Source: DATJZH01 sp052146815 (GTDB taxonomy: Bacteria; Actinomycetota; Actinomycetes; Streptosporangiales; Streptosporangiaceae). From it: a stretch of 64,000 nucleotides of DNA. The position numbers and the translations under genes were made by a program. Below, one piece after another: positions 9,195-15,729 of the stretch. The stretch spans positions 34,841-98,840 of the forward strand of contig JBKQMG010000217.1 of the NCBI GenBank assembly GCA_052146815.1, written 5' to 3'. Below the pieces are notes generated by a model that did no database searches, had not been told where the DNA came from, and worked only from the letters and a program-made list of their open reading frames with translations. How positions within the stretch are numbered: position 1 is the stretch's first letter; each line of letters starts with the position of its first letter.

Positions 9195-9542
9195 ATGAAC
9201 GCGATCCAGGGGATCGACCCCGCCGTCCCGCCCAGCGGCACCGGCTGCGTCGAGTGCGACGCGGCCGGCGGCTGGTGGCTGCATCTGCGCCGGTGCGCTC
9301 AGTGCGGGCACATCGGCTGCTGCGACACTTCCCCCGCTCAGCATGCGACAGCGCATTTCCAGGCCACCGGGCACCCGTTCATCCGCAGCTTCGAGCCGGG
9401 CGAATCGTGGTTCTACAGCTACGAGACGCAGGACACCTACGAAGGCCCGCACCTGGCGCCCCCTGAGCACCATCCGCTCGACCAGCCGGTGCCGGGCCCC
9501 GCGGGCCGGGTCCCGCCGGACTGGCAGCTGCACCTGCACTAG
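9195..9542 (+). CDS. UBP-type zinc finger domain protein
   Basis: A 115-residue protein with AGGAG ahead of ATG 9195. It is almost entirely a UBP-type (ZnF-UBP) zinc finger: CVECDAAGGWW, then RRCAQCGHIGCCD, then HATAHFQATGHP and SWFYSYET. In eukaryotes this fold binds the C-terminal GlyGly of ubiquitin. In bacteria the partner is unknown. It closes the three-gene set receiver-flavoprotein / CNB kinase / UBP finger, so it is probably an adaptor or target in that pathway (inference). Its TAG stop shares the four bases CTAG (9539-9542) with the stop of the convergent MarR-PDZ gene. Confidence 0.88.
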   Translation: MNAIQGIDPAVPPSGTGCVECDAAGGWWLHLRRCAQCGHIGCCDTSPAQHATAHFQATGHPFIRSFEPGESWFYSYETQDTYEGPHLAPPEHHPLDQPVPGPAGRVPPDWQLHLH

Positions 9543-10477
9543 CCGGCCGGCGCGCCCGCTACCGCCCCGCGGGCACCCAGCCTGATCTGAAGCTCGCGGC
9601 GCTGCTCGGCCCGCAGGACTGACAGGCGCAAGGCAGTCCCGGCGGCGGCGCCCGCGAGGACCTCCGCGAGCGCGATCACGCTGTGCACAGGCTGCTCGCT
9701 GACCGCGGTGATCAGGTCGCCCTGGCGCAGGCCGGCGGCGGCCGCGGGGGTGCCCGGCAGCGGCGGCGCGGCGACCAGCAGCCCCGGCGGGTCGGACAGC
9801 CCCACCGCGGCCCGGCGGGTCCGCGCCACGTGAGCCGGGAACAGCGCCGCGCCGAGGCCGGGCACGATCTGCGGCCTGGTGTCCTCGAAGGATGCGAGCA
9901 GCCGCTGCAGCAGGGCGGCCAGCCCCGCCCGCTCCGCCGGGCTGAGGGCCGACAGCAGACGGTCCTCGTTGGCCAGGTGCACGGGCGCGATCTCGTCGAA
10001 CAGGCGCAGGCCCTCAGCGGTAAGCCGGACCAGCTGCGCCCGGCGGTCACCAGGGGCAGCCTCGCGGGTGACGACGCCGCGGCTGACCAGGCGGTCGACC
10101 CGGACGCTGACCGTGCCCGAGGTGAGGCCGAGCTGCGCGATCAGCCGGGCCTGCGGCAGGCAGCAGGGCGCTCCGGCCCGGCGCAGGGTCACGATGACCG
10201 CGAAGTCCGCCGCCGTCAGGTCGTAGCGATCGAAGACCTGCTGCAGCCCGGTATCAAGGTGGGCACGCACCCGCGCAAGCCGCGTCGCGATCCCCACGGG
10301 CGAGAAATCCAGGTCCGGTCGCTCCCTGGCCCAGTCCTGCAGCAGCGCCGCGACCGAGTCCCCGGCCGGCTCATCCCCGGCAGGCCCGTTCCGGCCCGCC
10401 ACCGCATCCGCTCCGTCCGCCGGCTCCCCCGCGGGGAACGCCGGCGCCCCTGCGGCTGGATCCCCGGCGGCGGCCAT
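9539..10477 (-). CDS. MarR family regulator with C-terminal PDZ domain
   Basis: A 312-residue protein. Residues 1-~45 are low-complexity Pro/Ala/Gly. Residues ~55-190 form a MarR winged helix: FDRYDLTAADFAVIVTLRRAG, recognition region ARLIAQLGLTSGTVSVRVD, and wing RGVVTREAAPGDRRAQLV. After a linker, residues ~225-305 are a PDZ domain: GLLVAAPPLPGTPAAAAGLRQ (quoted here only as GLLVAAPPLPG and AAAAGLRQGD), LITAVSEQPVHSVIALAEVL and LRLSVLRAEQ. PDZ domains usually serve peptide binding in HtrA-type proteases, so this attachment to a repressor is unusual and may let the regulator sense a peptide or a partner protein (inference). It is divergent from the F420/NADP oxidoreductase gene and convergent with the UBP gene. 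Confidence 0.85.
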   Translation of the reverse strand: MAAAGDPAAGAPAFPAGEPADGADAVAGRNGPAGDEPAGDSVAALLQDWARERPDLDFSPVGIATRLARVRAHLDTGLQQVFDRYDLTAADFAVIVTLRRAGAPCCLPQARLIAQLGLTSGTVSVRVDRLVSRGVVTREAAPGDRRAQLVRLTAEGLRLFDEIAPVHLANEDRLLSALSPAERAGLAALLQRLLASFEDTRPQIVPGLGAALFPAHVARTRRAAVGLSDPPGLLVAAPPLPGTPAAAAGLRQGDLITAVSEQPVHSVIALAEVLAGAAAGTALRLSVLRAEQRRELQIRLGARGAVAGAPAG

Positions 10478-10499
10478 CTCGCCATGGTAGCCAGTACGC

Positions 10500-10555
10500 C
10501 GGGATAGTTTCTGCGAGAAAACCGTTTGGATTCAAGCGTTCGACTAGTATCCTGC
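10500..10555. promoter_or_regulatory. Divergent promoter/operator region between MarR-PDZ and oxidoreductase genes
   Basis: This is the only A/T-rich patch between the two divergent genes (GGATAGTTTCTGCGAGAAAACC and following bases, quoted here only in part as GGATAGTTTC). It contains TTGGATTCAAG and TTCGACTAGTAT, short interrupted inverted repeats of the sort MarR proteins bind. It is a candidate only; no clean long palindrome is present. Confidence 0.3.
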
Positions 10556-10645
10556 CCAAGGGGCAGAGCCAGAGGAGCGCCGCATGCGTCTGACGCAGAT
10601 CGCTGGAACGGCCGGGAGCAGTCCGGCCGGGCCGGACTCGGCGCG

Positions 10646-11242
10646 ATGAAAGTCGCCGTCATCGGCACCGGGAACATCGGCGGCACTCTCGGCCGCGCGT
10701 TCGCCGGCGCCGGCCACGACGTGACCTTCGGGTCGCGGTCTCCGGGTGATGACCAGGTCGCGCAGGGCACCGCGGCCCGCGTGTCGGACGTGGCGGGGGC
10801 GCTCGACGGCGCTGATGCGGTGGTCCTGGCCATCCCCGGTCCCGCTATCGACGGACTGCTCGCCGAGCACGCGCCGCTGCTCGCCGGCCGACTCGTGCTG
10901 GACGCCGCGAACCGTATCGGCGGCGGCGGCGGTCCGGCGAACAGCCACGGCCTGATCACCGCGAAGGCGCCGGGAGCCCGGTACGCGCGGGTCTTCAATT
11001 CCCTCGGCGTCGAGAACCTCGCCGATCCGCAGTTCGCCGACGGCCCTGCCGACATGTTCTTCTCCGCGCCCGCCGCCGACCGGGCGGCGGTCGAGGAGCT
11101 CATCACCGCGGTCGGACTGCGGCCGGTCTATCTGGGCGACGGCCAGCAGGAAGTGGTGGACGGCGTCCTGCGCCTCTGGTTCGCCCTGGTCATGGGCCAG
11201 GGGCACAGCAGGCACATGGCCTTCCGGCTGCTGGAGCGCTGA
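10646..11242 (+). CDS. NADPH-dependent F420 reductase-like / NAD(P)-binding oxidoreductase
   Basis: A 198-residue protein. I chose ATG 10646 because the Rossmann strand MKVAVIGTGNIGGTLGRAF begins there, although the frame is open further upstream. The GxGNIG dinucleotide motif, FGSRSPGD (phosphate-binding Arg suggesting NADP), VVLAIPGPAI and the end MAFRLLER are typical of the small F420:NADP oxidoreductase / YrrD-like family that acts in the cytoplasm on F420H2 or quinone-type substrates. F420 use fits an actinobacterium but is not proven by sequence. A divergent MarR-PDZ gene upstream is the obvious candidate regulator. A perfect 12-bp hairpin covers its stop codon. Confidence 0.85.
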   Translation: MKVAVIGTGNIGGTLGRAFAGAGHDVTFGSRSPGDDQVAQGTAARVSDVAGALDGADAVVLAIPGPAIDGLLAEHAPLLAGRLVLDAANRIGGGGGPANSHGLITAKAPGARYARVFNSLGVENLADPQFADGPADMFFSAPAADRAAVEELITAVGLRPVYLGDGQQEVVDGVLRLWFALVMGQGHSRHMAFRLLER

Positions 11243-11270
11243 CCCGCCGGCCGGGGGCCCGGCGGGTCAG
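11239..11270. terminator. Bidirectional hairpin terminator
   Basis: CTGACCCGCCGG (11239-11250) pairs perfectly with CCGGCGGGTCAG (11259-11270) around an 8-base loop. It overlaps the stop codons of both convergent genes. There is no clear U-tract. Confidence 0.6.
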
Positions 11271-11686
11271 CCAGGCGTCTCGCTGAGCTCGAGCAGATGA
11301 CCGTCCGGGTCGCGGAAGAAGCACCGGATCTCGTAGCCGTGATCGACGGGCGGAGTAAGGAACATCGCGCCGCGGGCCCGCAGGGTGTGGTAGGCGGCCC
11401 GGCAGTCGGGCACGCGGAAGGTCATCTCGGCGCTGACGCGGCCCGGGTCATCGCGCGGCGCGAAGGTCACGGCGGGCTTGTCCGCGGTCGGGCCGCCCGG
11501 CGTCACCAGCAGCAGCCAGGTCCCGGCCAGCGAGAAGACCGCGCTGGTGCCGCCGTACTCGCGGGTCAGCCCGGCGCCGACGACGTCGCGGTAGAAGCTC
11601 ACGGCGCGGCCGAGTTCCGCGACCACCAGCAGGTGGGTCAGCTCCGCCGAGCCGGGGAATTCCCCGCCGCCCCGGATGTCTGTCAT
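11267..11686 (-). CDS. VOC (glyoxalase/bleomycin-resistance fold) family protein
   Basis: A 139-residue protein. The start is ATG 11686, with GGAGGGG just upstream; an open extension to 11755 has no ribosome site and runs across the operator repeats. It shows the paired beta-alpha-beta modules of the vicinal oxygen chelate family: HLLVVAELGRAVSFYRDVVG in the first half and AEMTFRVPDCRAAYHTLRARG in the second, ending RCFFRDPDGHLLELSETP, where the H and the E of LLELSE are typical metal ligands. The substrate cannot be told; such proteins act in detoxification or as antibiotic-binding proteins. It is divergent from a MarR gene across a duplicated palindrome, so it is probably repressed by that MarR. 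Confidence 0.88.
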   Translation of the reverse strand: MTDIRGGGEFPGSAELTHLLVVAELGRAVSFYRDVVGAGLTREYGGTSAVFSLAGTWLLLVTPGGPTADKPAVTFAPRDDPGRVSAEMTFRVPDCRAAYHTLRARGAMFLTPPVDHGYEIRCFFRDPDGHLLELSETPG

Positions 11687-11702
11687 CGGCCCCTCCGGAT
11701 AG

Positions 11703-11760
11703 TTGCTGATGGCAACGACCTGCGCCATGCTAGCGATGATGATTGCTGATGGCAACGACC
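11703..11760. promoter_or_regulatory. Duplicated palindromic operator, probable MarR sites
   Basis: The 18-mer TTGCTGATGGCAACGACC occurs twice, at 11703-11720 and 11743-11760, with a 40-bp period. Each copy contains an inverted repeat TTGC-TGATG-GCAA; the first is GTTGC/GCAAC. The pair lies between the divergent VOC and MarR genes, 18 bases before the MarR start. The size and symmetry fit a MarR dimer. The 40-bp period is close to four helical turns, so two dimers would sit on one face of the DNA. Confidence 0.65.
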
Positions 11761-11778
11761 GGTGCGTAGGCTGGCCCC

Positions 11779-12321
11779 GTGAGCGCAGCAGCGGCGGGCC
11801 AGGTGGCGACCTGGCGAGCGGTGCTGGACGCGCAGAGCACGCTGATGAGGCTCTACGAACGCGAACTGGCCCGCGACTGCGGCATCTCGCTGGCCTGGTA
11901 CGACGTCCTCATTCACCTGGCCGAGGCACCGGACGGCACGATGCGGATGAACGAGCTCGCGGACTCACTACTGCTCAGCCGGTCCTGGCTGAGCAGGCGC
12001 GTCGACGCCATGCAGGCCGCGGGACTCGTCCGGCGCTGCCAGGCGGCCGACGACCGGCGCGGGGTCTGCGCCACGCTGACGAGCGAGGGGCGGCGCGTCC
12101 ACCAGCAGGCCGACCGCTCGCACGCCCGGTCGATCCGCAACCATTTCTCCCGGTTCCTGGCCGTGACGGAAGCCGAGATCATCGAGGCATGCTTCCGGCG
12201 CATCGGGCAGCACGCACACGAGGCACTGCACGTGCCGGGCTACCCCGGCACCAAGGAGGGGAACTGCATTGACCGAGCCAGCCGAGACCCAGGGCGCCGA
12301 CAGCCAGCCAGCTCAGGCTGA
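11779..12321 (+). CDS. MarR family transcriptional regulator
   Basis: A 180-residue protein from GTG 11779. Visible are the MarR dimer helices, the helix-turn-helix (MNELADSLLLSRSWLSRRVD) and the wing (GLVRRCQAADDRRGVCATLT). The C-terminal ~18 residues overlap the next gene in another frame by 53 bases. The two palindromes just upstream make it likely that the protein represses itself and the divergent VOC gene. The downstream double-CDGSH gene would be transcribed with it, which links the unit to redox or iron-sulfur stress (inference). The effector is unknown. Confidence 0.9.
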   Translation: MSAAAAGQVATWRAVLDAQSTLMRLYERELARDCGISLAWYDVLIHLAEAPDGTMRMNELADSLLLSRSWLSRRVDAMQAAGLVRRCQAADDRRGVCATLTSEGRRVHQQADRSHARSIRNHFSRFLAVTEAEIIEACFRRIGQHAHEALHVPGYPGTKEGNCIDRASRDPGRRQPASSG

Positions 12322-13003
12322 GCCTGCCGGCGACTCAGCCCGCATCACTGTCACGCCGGACGGCCCCTACCTGGTCAGCGCGGGCGTGCCGGTGAACAGG
12401 CGCGCCATCGTCTACTCCGAGCACGGCGAGTCGATGACCTGGCAGACCAAGGCCGATCTCGGCGGCTCCGACGATGTGATGGCACTGTGCCGCTGCGGCG
12501 GGTCGGCCAGCAAGCCGTTCTGCGACGGCACGCATGCTCGTATCGGCTTCGACGGCACCGAGACCGCGCCTGTCACCAGTTACGGCGAGCGGGCCACCAG
12601 CTATCCGGGCAGCCAGGTCGAGGTCCGCGACGACCGGGGCATCTGCGAGCATGCCGGGTTCTGCGGCAACCGGCGCACCAATGTCTGGAAGATGGCCGGG
12701 GCGCCGGCCGACGAGGACAGCGTGCTGCGCGCCGAGATGATGAGCATGATCGAGCATTGCCCGTCCGGCGCGCTGACCTTCCGGCTGGGCGCTGGCGAGG
12801 CGGACATCGAGCCAGACCTGCGCGCCGAGGTGGGCGTCACCGAGGACGGGCCCTATTTCGTCACCGGCGGCATCCCGGTTGACCGCGCTGACGGCCAGCC
12901 CTTCGAGACCCGTAACCGTGTCACGCTGTGCCGGTGCGGCGCCTCGCAGAACAAGCCGCTCTGCGACGGCAGCCATAAGAAGGCCGGCTTCCGCGATGCG
13001 TGA
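12269..13003 (+). CDS. CDGSH iron-sulfur protein with two CDGSH domains and a central ferredoxin-like domain
   Basis: A 244-residue protein from TTG 12269, with a strong AAGGAGGGG 7 bases upstream inside the end of the MarR gene. Domain order: ~20-35 residues of tail, CDGSH motif 1 (CRCGGSASKPFCDGTH, three Cys and one His for a 2Fe-2S cluster), a divergent mono-cluster ferredoxin-like part (GICEHAGFCGN ... EHCPSGAL), then CDGSH motif 2 (CRCGASQNKPLCDGSH). It is predicted to be cytoplasmic, with redox-active labile clusters. The 53-base overlap with marR and the strong SD imply translational coupling. The physiological role of such tandem proteins is not established. Confidence 0.9.
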   Translation: MTEPAETQGADSQPAQAEPAGDSARITVTPDGPYLVSAGVPVNRRAIVYSEHGESMTWQTKADLGGSDDVMALCRCGGSASKPFCDGTHARIGFDGTETAPVTSYGERATSYPGSQVEVRDDRGICEHAGFCGNRRTNVWKMAGAPADEDSVLRAEMMSMIEHCPSGALTFRLGAGEADIEPDLRAEVGVTEDGPYFVTGGIPVDRADGQPFETRNRVTLCRCGASQNKPLCDGSHKKAGFRDA

Positions 13004-13145
13004 ACCCCGGCTTCAAGGGGCGGCGAGCGACCTGCGCGCCCGGCCGACTCGCTGGCGGTGGGCAAGCCGTTAACGCGAAGAGTGAGGGGGTTCAGGGACC
13101 TCTAGCGTTACCTGATCATGAAAGCGCGCCCGTTTCGGCGGGTGG

Positions 13146-13733
13146 CTAATCCTGCCGCCCGCCGCCGTGGGCGCCATGTGCGCCGCTGCTTGCGCTGATG
13201 GCGTCCAGAAACCGCATCGTCGCTGCTGTTGTCTCCTGTCGCCAGGCCAGCAGGATTGCGTCGAACCCGGGTCCGGCGGCTCGCTCGGCCGCGACGGCCT
13301 CGGCGATCGGCGCGAGCGCGGCCTTCTGCCTCGCCAGCAGCGCACGCGGGTCGCTGCCGAGGCGGTCGAGCAGGGCCAGCTTGAGCAGCAAGTGAGAGCG
13401 CACGTCACGGACATGCCCCACCGGGGCGGCAAGCCATGCGCGGACCGACTCCCGGCCCAGCGGGGTGACGGCATAGACAGTTCGCAACGGGCCGCGGCCT
13501 GCCTCAACGGCGTCAGGACTCACCATTCCGGCGTCGACCAGACGGCCGAGGGCCCGGTAGACGACCGGGCGGGGGATCTGCCAGACCCGTCCGAGTTCCC
13601 CGCCGGGCGCAGTGAGCGCGGCGATGGCGAACCCGTGGGCGGGCCGCTCGCTGACGACCGCGAGCACAGTCCACTCGGCTAGCGACAGTGAAGGGCCCTC
13701 GCGCACGGGTCTGAGCGTACTGATCCTGACCAT
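13146..13733 (-). CDS. PadR family transcriptional regulator
   Basis: A 195-residue protein from ATG 13733; the open frame further upstream is Arg/Gly-rich and unlikely to be coding. It has a PadR-type winged helix (LSLAEWTVLAVVSERPAHGF, RVWQIPRPVVYRALGRLVDAG, then a wing ending YAVTPLGRESVRAWL) followed by a C-terminal helical dimerisation domain rich in Ala/Leu. A perfect inverted repeat overlaps its start codon and may be an autoregulatory operator. The target genes are not obvious: the neighbours are the convergent CDGSH gene and the divergent MucR-like gene. Confidence 0.85.
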   Translation of the reverse strand: MVRISTLRPVREGPSLSLAEWTVLAVVSERPAHGFAIAALTAPGGELGRVWQIPRPVVYRALGRLVDAGMVSPDAVEAGRGPLRTVYAVTPLGRESVRAWLAAPVGHVRDVRSHLLLKLALLDRLGSDPRALLARQKAALAPIAEAVAAERAAGPGFDAILLAWRQETTAATMRFLDAISASSGAHGAHGGGRQD

Positions 13734-13740
13734 TGTCAGG
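13725..13740. promoter_or_regulatory. Perfect palindrome over the PadR start codon
   Basis: CCTGAC-CATT-GTCAGG at 13725-13740: 6-bp perfect arms and a 4-base spacer that contains the start codon (complement of CAT). It is a candidate autoregulatory operator or an mRNA hairpin hiding the start. Confidence 0.4.
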
Positions 13741-13869
13741 GGGCGGCGGCCCACGCGGGGCCCCCGCGGCCTGCGGCCGCCTCGGCGAGCCGTGAGCGGC
13801 GAGCGGCCGTGACGGATACCGGGCCCGCCTGTAGTCTCATTGTGACTAGTTAGCTCCGGGAGGCCGGTG

Positions 13870-14979
13870 ATGTCCGCCGAACTGATCAGCCTTGCAGCGG
13901 CGCGGCGACCCGCCCGCCGGACCAGGGCAGGCAGGGCGCCCGGCCGCGCTGTGCGGCCGGTCGTCGGGGCACTGCCGGACGGCACTGCCTGTTACGCGCC
14001 GGTCGGCGAGATCGTGATCACCGATGATGCGCAGGTGATCTGCCACCTGTGCGGCCGGGCGCTGCGCTCGGTCACCGCGCACCTGAAGGCGCACGGCTGG
14101 ACCAAGGACGCTTATTGCGAGGCGTTCGGCCTGGAACGCGGCCAGTCTCTGGAAGGGCCCGAAACCCGCAAGCTGCGGGCCGCCGCGTTCGGCGCCCGGC
14201 TCATTTTCGATCCCGCGATCCGGCAGGGCAGCGCCGCGGGGCGGCAGCGCGCCCGTTCGGGCGATCTCGGCCGCGAAGCCGCTTCCGCCTCTTGCGGGCG
14301 CCCGATACCCGAACAGCGGCGCAGGAAAGCCATGCGTGCTCTCGGCGCCGTGTCGCCGGACGCCGTCGCCAGGGCCAACTCCGCGCGCGCCCAGCGACAC
14401 CGGGCGGCGGTCGGCGACGCCATCGCGCAGCGCTTCGGCTACGCCGATCTCGGGGCCTTCGTCCTCGCTCGCGTCGCCGGGGGCACCAGCCTCGCCGCGG
14501 TCAGCCGGGAGGCCGGGCTGCATAAAGACCGGCTCTCACGTCACCTGGCCAGCATCGACCCGGCCGCGGCCGCCGCCGCGCGCCGGTCACGGCCGGACGC
14601 GCATGACCTCACGTGGCTGCCCGCAGTACGGCGCCTCGGCTTCACCGACGTGCCGGGGTACCTGCGCACCCGGCACGAGGTCCAGCATTGGACGGTCGCC
14701 GCGATCGGCGCGGAGGTGGGCATGTCCCACCACGCCGTCGAGTCCGCGCTGCGCCGCCATCAGGTGGCCAGGATGCGGCACGCCGCGCGGCGGCATGCCG
14801 CTGCCCGGTGCGCCGCGGAGGTGGCGCGGCGTCTCGGCTTCGACAGCGTCGGCGACTACGTGAGCTGCCGGCGGGCCGCCGGCTGGACCTGGCAGGCGAT
14901 GGCGCAGGAAGCCGGCCAGCCGCAGTCCTGGCTGCGCCGGCACGCTGTGTCGATGGCTACGGCGCCGCTGCCGCCCTAG
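13870..14979 (+). CDS. MucR/Ros-like zinc-finger regulator with three repeated helix-turn-helix modules
   Basis: About 369 residues (ATG 13870, or GTG 13867 one codon earlier; GGGAGG precedes). Residues ~50-90 match the Ros/MucR C2H2-type zinc finger: C59-x2-C62-x9-H72-x3-H76 followed by GWTKDAYCEAFGL. The region after it is basic. Residues ~189-232, 256-300 and 321-363 are three diverged copies of one ~45-residue unit, each starting R-x-G-[FY]-x-[DS], then Y/F-[LV]-x-x-R and a helix-turn-helix-like end (SREAGLHKDRLSRHL, AEVGMSHHAVESAL, QEAGQPQSWLRRHA). This gives a DNA-binding protein with one zinc finger and three putative recognition modules. Its targets are unknown. Its stop shares CTAG (14976-14979) with the convergent GntR gene. 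Confidence 0.8.
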   Translation: MSAELISLAAARRPARRTRAGRAPGRAVRPVVGALPDGTACYAPVGEIVITDDAQVICHLCGRALRSVTAHLKAHGWTKDAYCEAFGLERGQSLEGPETRKLRAAAFGARLIFDPAIRQGSAAGRQRARSGDLGREAASASCGRPIPEQRRRKAMRALGAVSPDAVARANSARAQRHRAAVGDAIAQRFGYADLGAFVLARVAGGTSLAAVSREAGLHKDRLSRHLASIDPAAAAAARRSRPDAHDLTWLPAVRRLGFTDVPGYLRTRHEVQHWTVAAIGAEVGMSHHAVESALRRHQVARMRHAARRHAAARCAAEVARRLGFDSVGDYVSCRRAAGWTWQAMAQEAGQPQSWLRRHAVSMATAPLPP

Positions 14980-15308
14980 TGGCGGACGTGCCCGTGCGGG
15001 CGGCCGGAATCGGGCGCGCGGCTGCGTCCCGGGCTCGGCGAGCCGGGCGCGCTGCCCCGGCTGGCGCCCGGCGGTGACTTGCTCGGCTGGACTACATAGG
15101 TCCCGCGTCCGGGCACCGTGTGCACCAGGCCGTCATCGATGAGCACCTTGATCGCGCGCCGCACCGTCCCGACCGCCAGGCCCGTCTCCTCGGTGAGGTT
15201 GGTGATCGAGGGAAGCACCGAGTCGATTTCACCCGAGACGATCCGCTCCCGCAGCAGCCGCGCAAGCTGCAGGTAGCTGTGCTCGGGCGAGCTCTCGTCG
15301 ATCTTCAC
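14976..15308 (-). CDS. Short GntR family transcriptional regulator
   Basis: A 110-residue protein containing only the GntR winged helix: YLQLARLLRERIVSGEI, then LPSITNLTEETGLAVGTVRRAI (helix-turn-helix, quoted in part as ITNLTEETGLAVGTVRRAI) and DDGLVHTVPGRGTYVV. The usual ligand-binding domain is absent; a Ser/Pro/Gly-rich tail takes its place. Short GntR proteins of this kind are common in actinobacteria, often next to small proteins of unknown function, as here with the divergent 85-residue gene. It probably controls that gene and itself from the 104-base intergenic region. Confidence 0.85.
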   Translation of the reverse strand: MKIDESSPEHSYLQLARLLRERIVSGEIDSVLPSITNLTEETGLAVGTVRRAIKVLIDDGLVHTVPGRGTYVVQPSKSPPGASRGSAPGSPSPGRSRAPDSGRPHGHVRH

Positions 15309-15412
15309 GCCGGTAACCTAACCGGCTGCGGCATGGGGAAACCAGACAAGGCAATGCCAGGCAATACTGACCAGTGCTTAGCATGGCTTGACATAGTTGT
15401 ACACTCAGAGCC
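15309..15412. promoter_or_regulatory. Divergent control region between short GntR and small protein genes
   Basis: This holds a GGCAAT direct repeat (GGCAATGCCAGGCAAT), TTGACATAGTTGTACAC near 15388-15404 and the inverted motif CCGGTAACCTAACCGG close to the GntR start. TTGACA is a consensus-like -35 for the + strand gene, but no -10 at normal spacing lies before its ATG, so the element may instead be operator DNA. Confidence 0.35.
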
Positions 15413-15670
15413 ATGGACGAGAACCTCGATGCAAGCGAGATCGCCAGGGAGTTCCCTGGCTGGGAGGCATGGCAGGGCATCAACCGGCTGTGGCACGCGC
15501 GGATCCGCGGCGCGACGCCGCCGGTCATGGTGCACGGCGAGGATCTGGTCGATTTACGTGACCAGATCGTCGGCTACCAGTACCGCACTAAGGCCGGTCT
15601 TGAGCAGCCGGTCGTGCCAGCAGACCAAGAACAGCAGCCCACAACATCAGCAGAGAACAGCAGGTCATAA
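15413..15670 (+). CDS. Small conserved hypothetical protein (85 aa)
   Basis: Begins MDENLDASEIAREFPGWEAW and carries NRLWHARI, PPVMVHGEDLVDLRDQI. This resembles a widespread family of short actinobacterial proteins found beside XRE or GntR regulators; no function is known. The C-terminal third is Gln/Ser-rich. No good Shine-Dalgarno lies upstream, so it may be translated leaderless or weakly. Divergent from the short GntR gene. Confidence 0.65.
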   Translation: MDENLDASEIAREFPGWEAWQGINRLWHARIRGATPPVMVHGEDLVDLRDQIVGYQYRTKAGLEQPVVPADQEQQPTTSAENSRS

Positions 15671-15729
15671 GGGCGCACCACTGAGCGGCAGGCCTTAACC
15701 AGGAGACAGCCGGTCTCATCCGCCTGTCC

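Noticed and set aside
10526..10645. N-terminal extension of the F420/NADP-type oxidoreductase
   Set aside because: The Rossmann fold starts exactly at ATG 10646 and the extension is Arg/Gly-rich over the promoter region.
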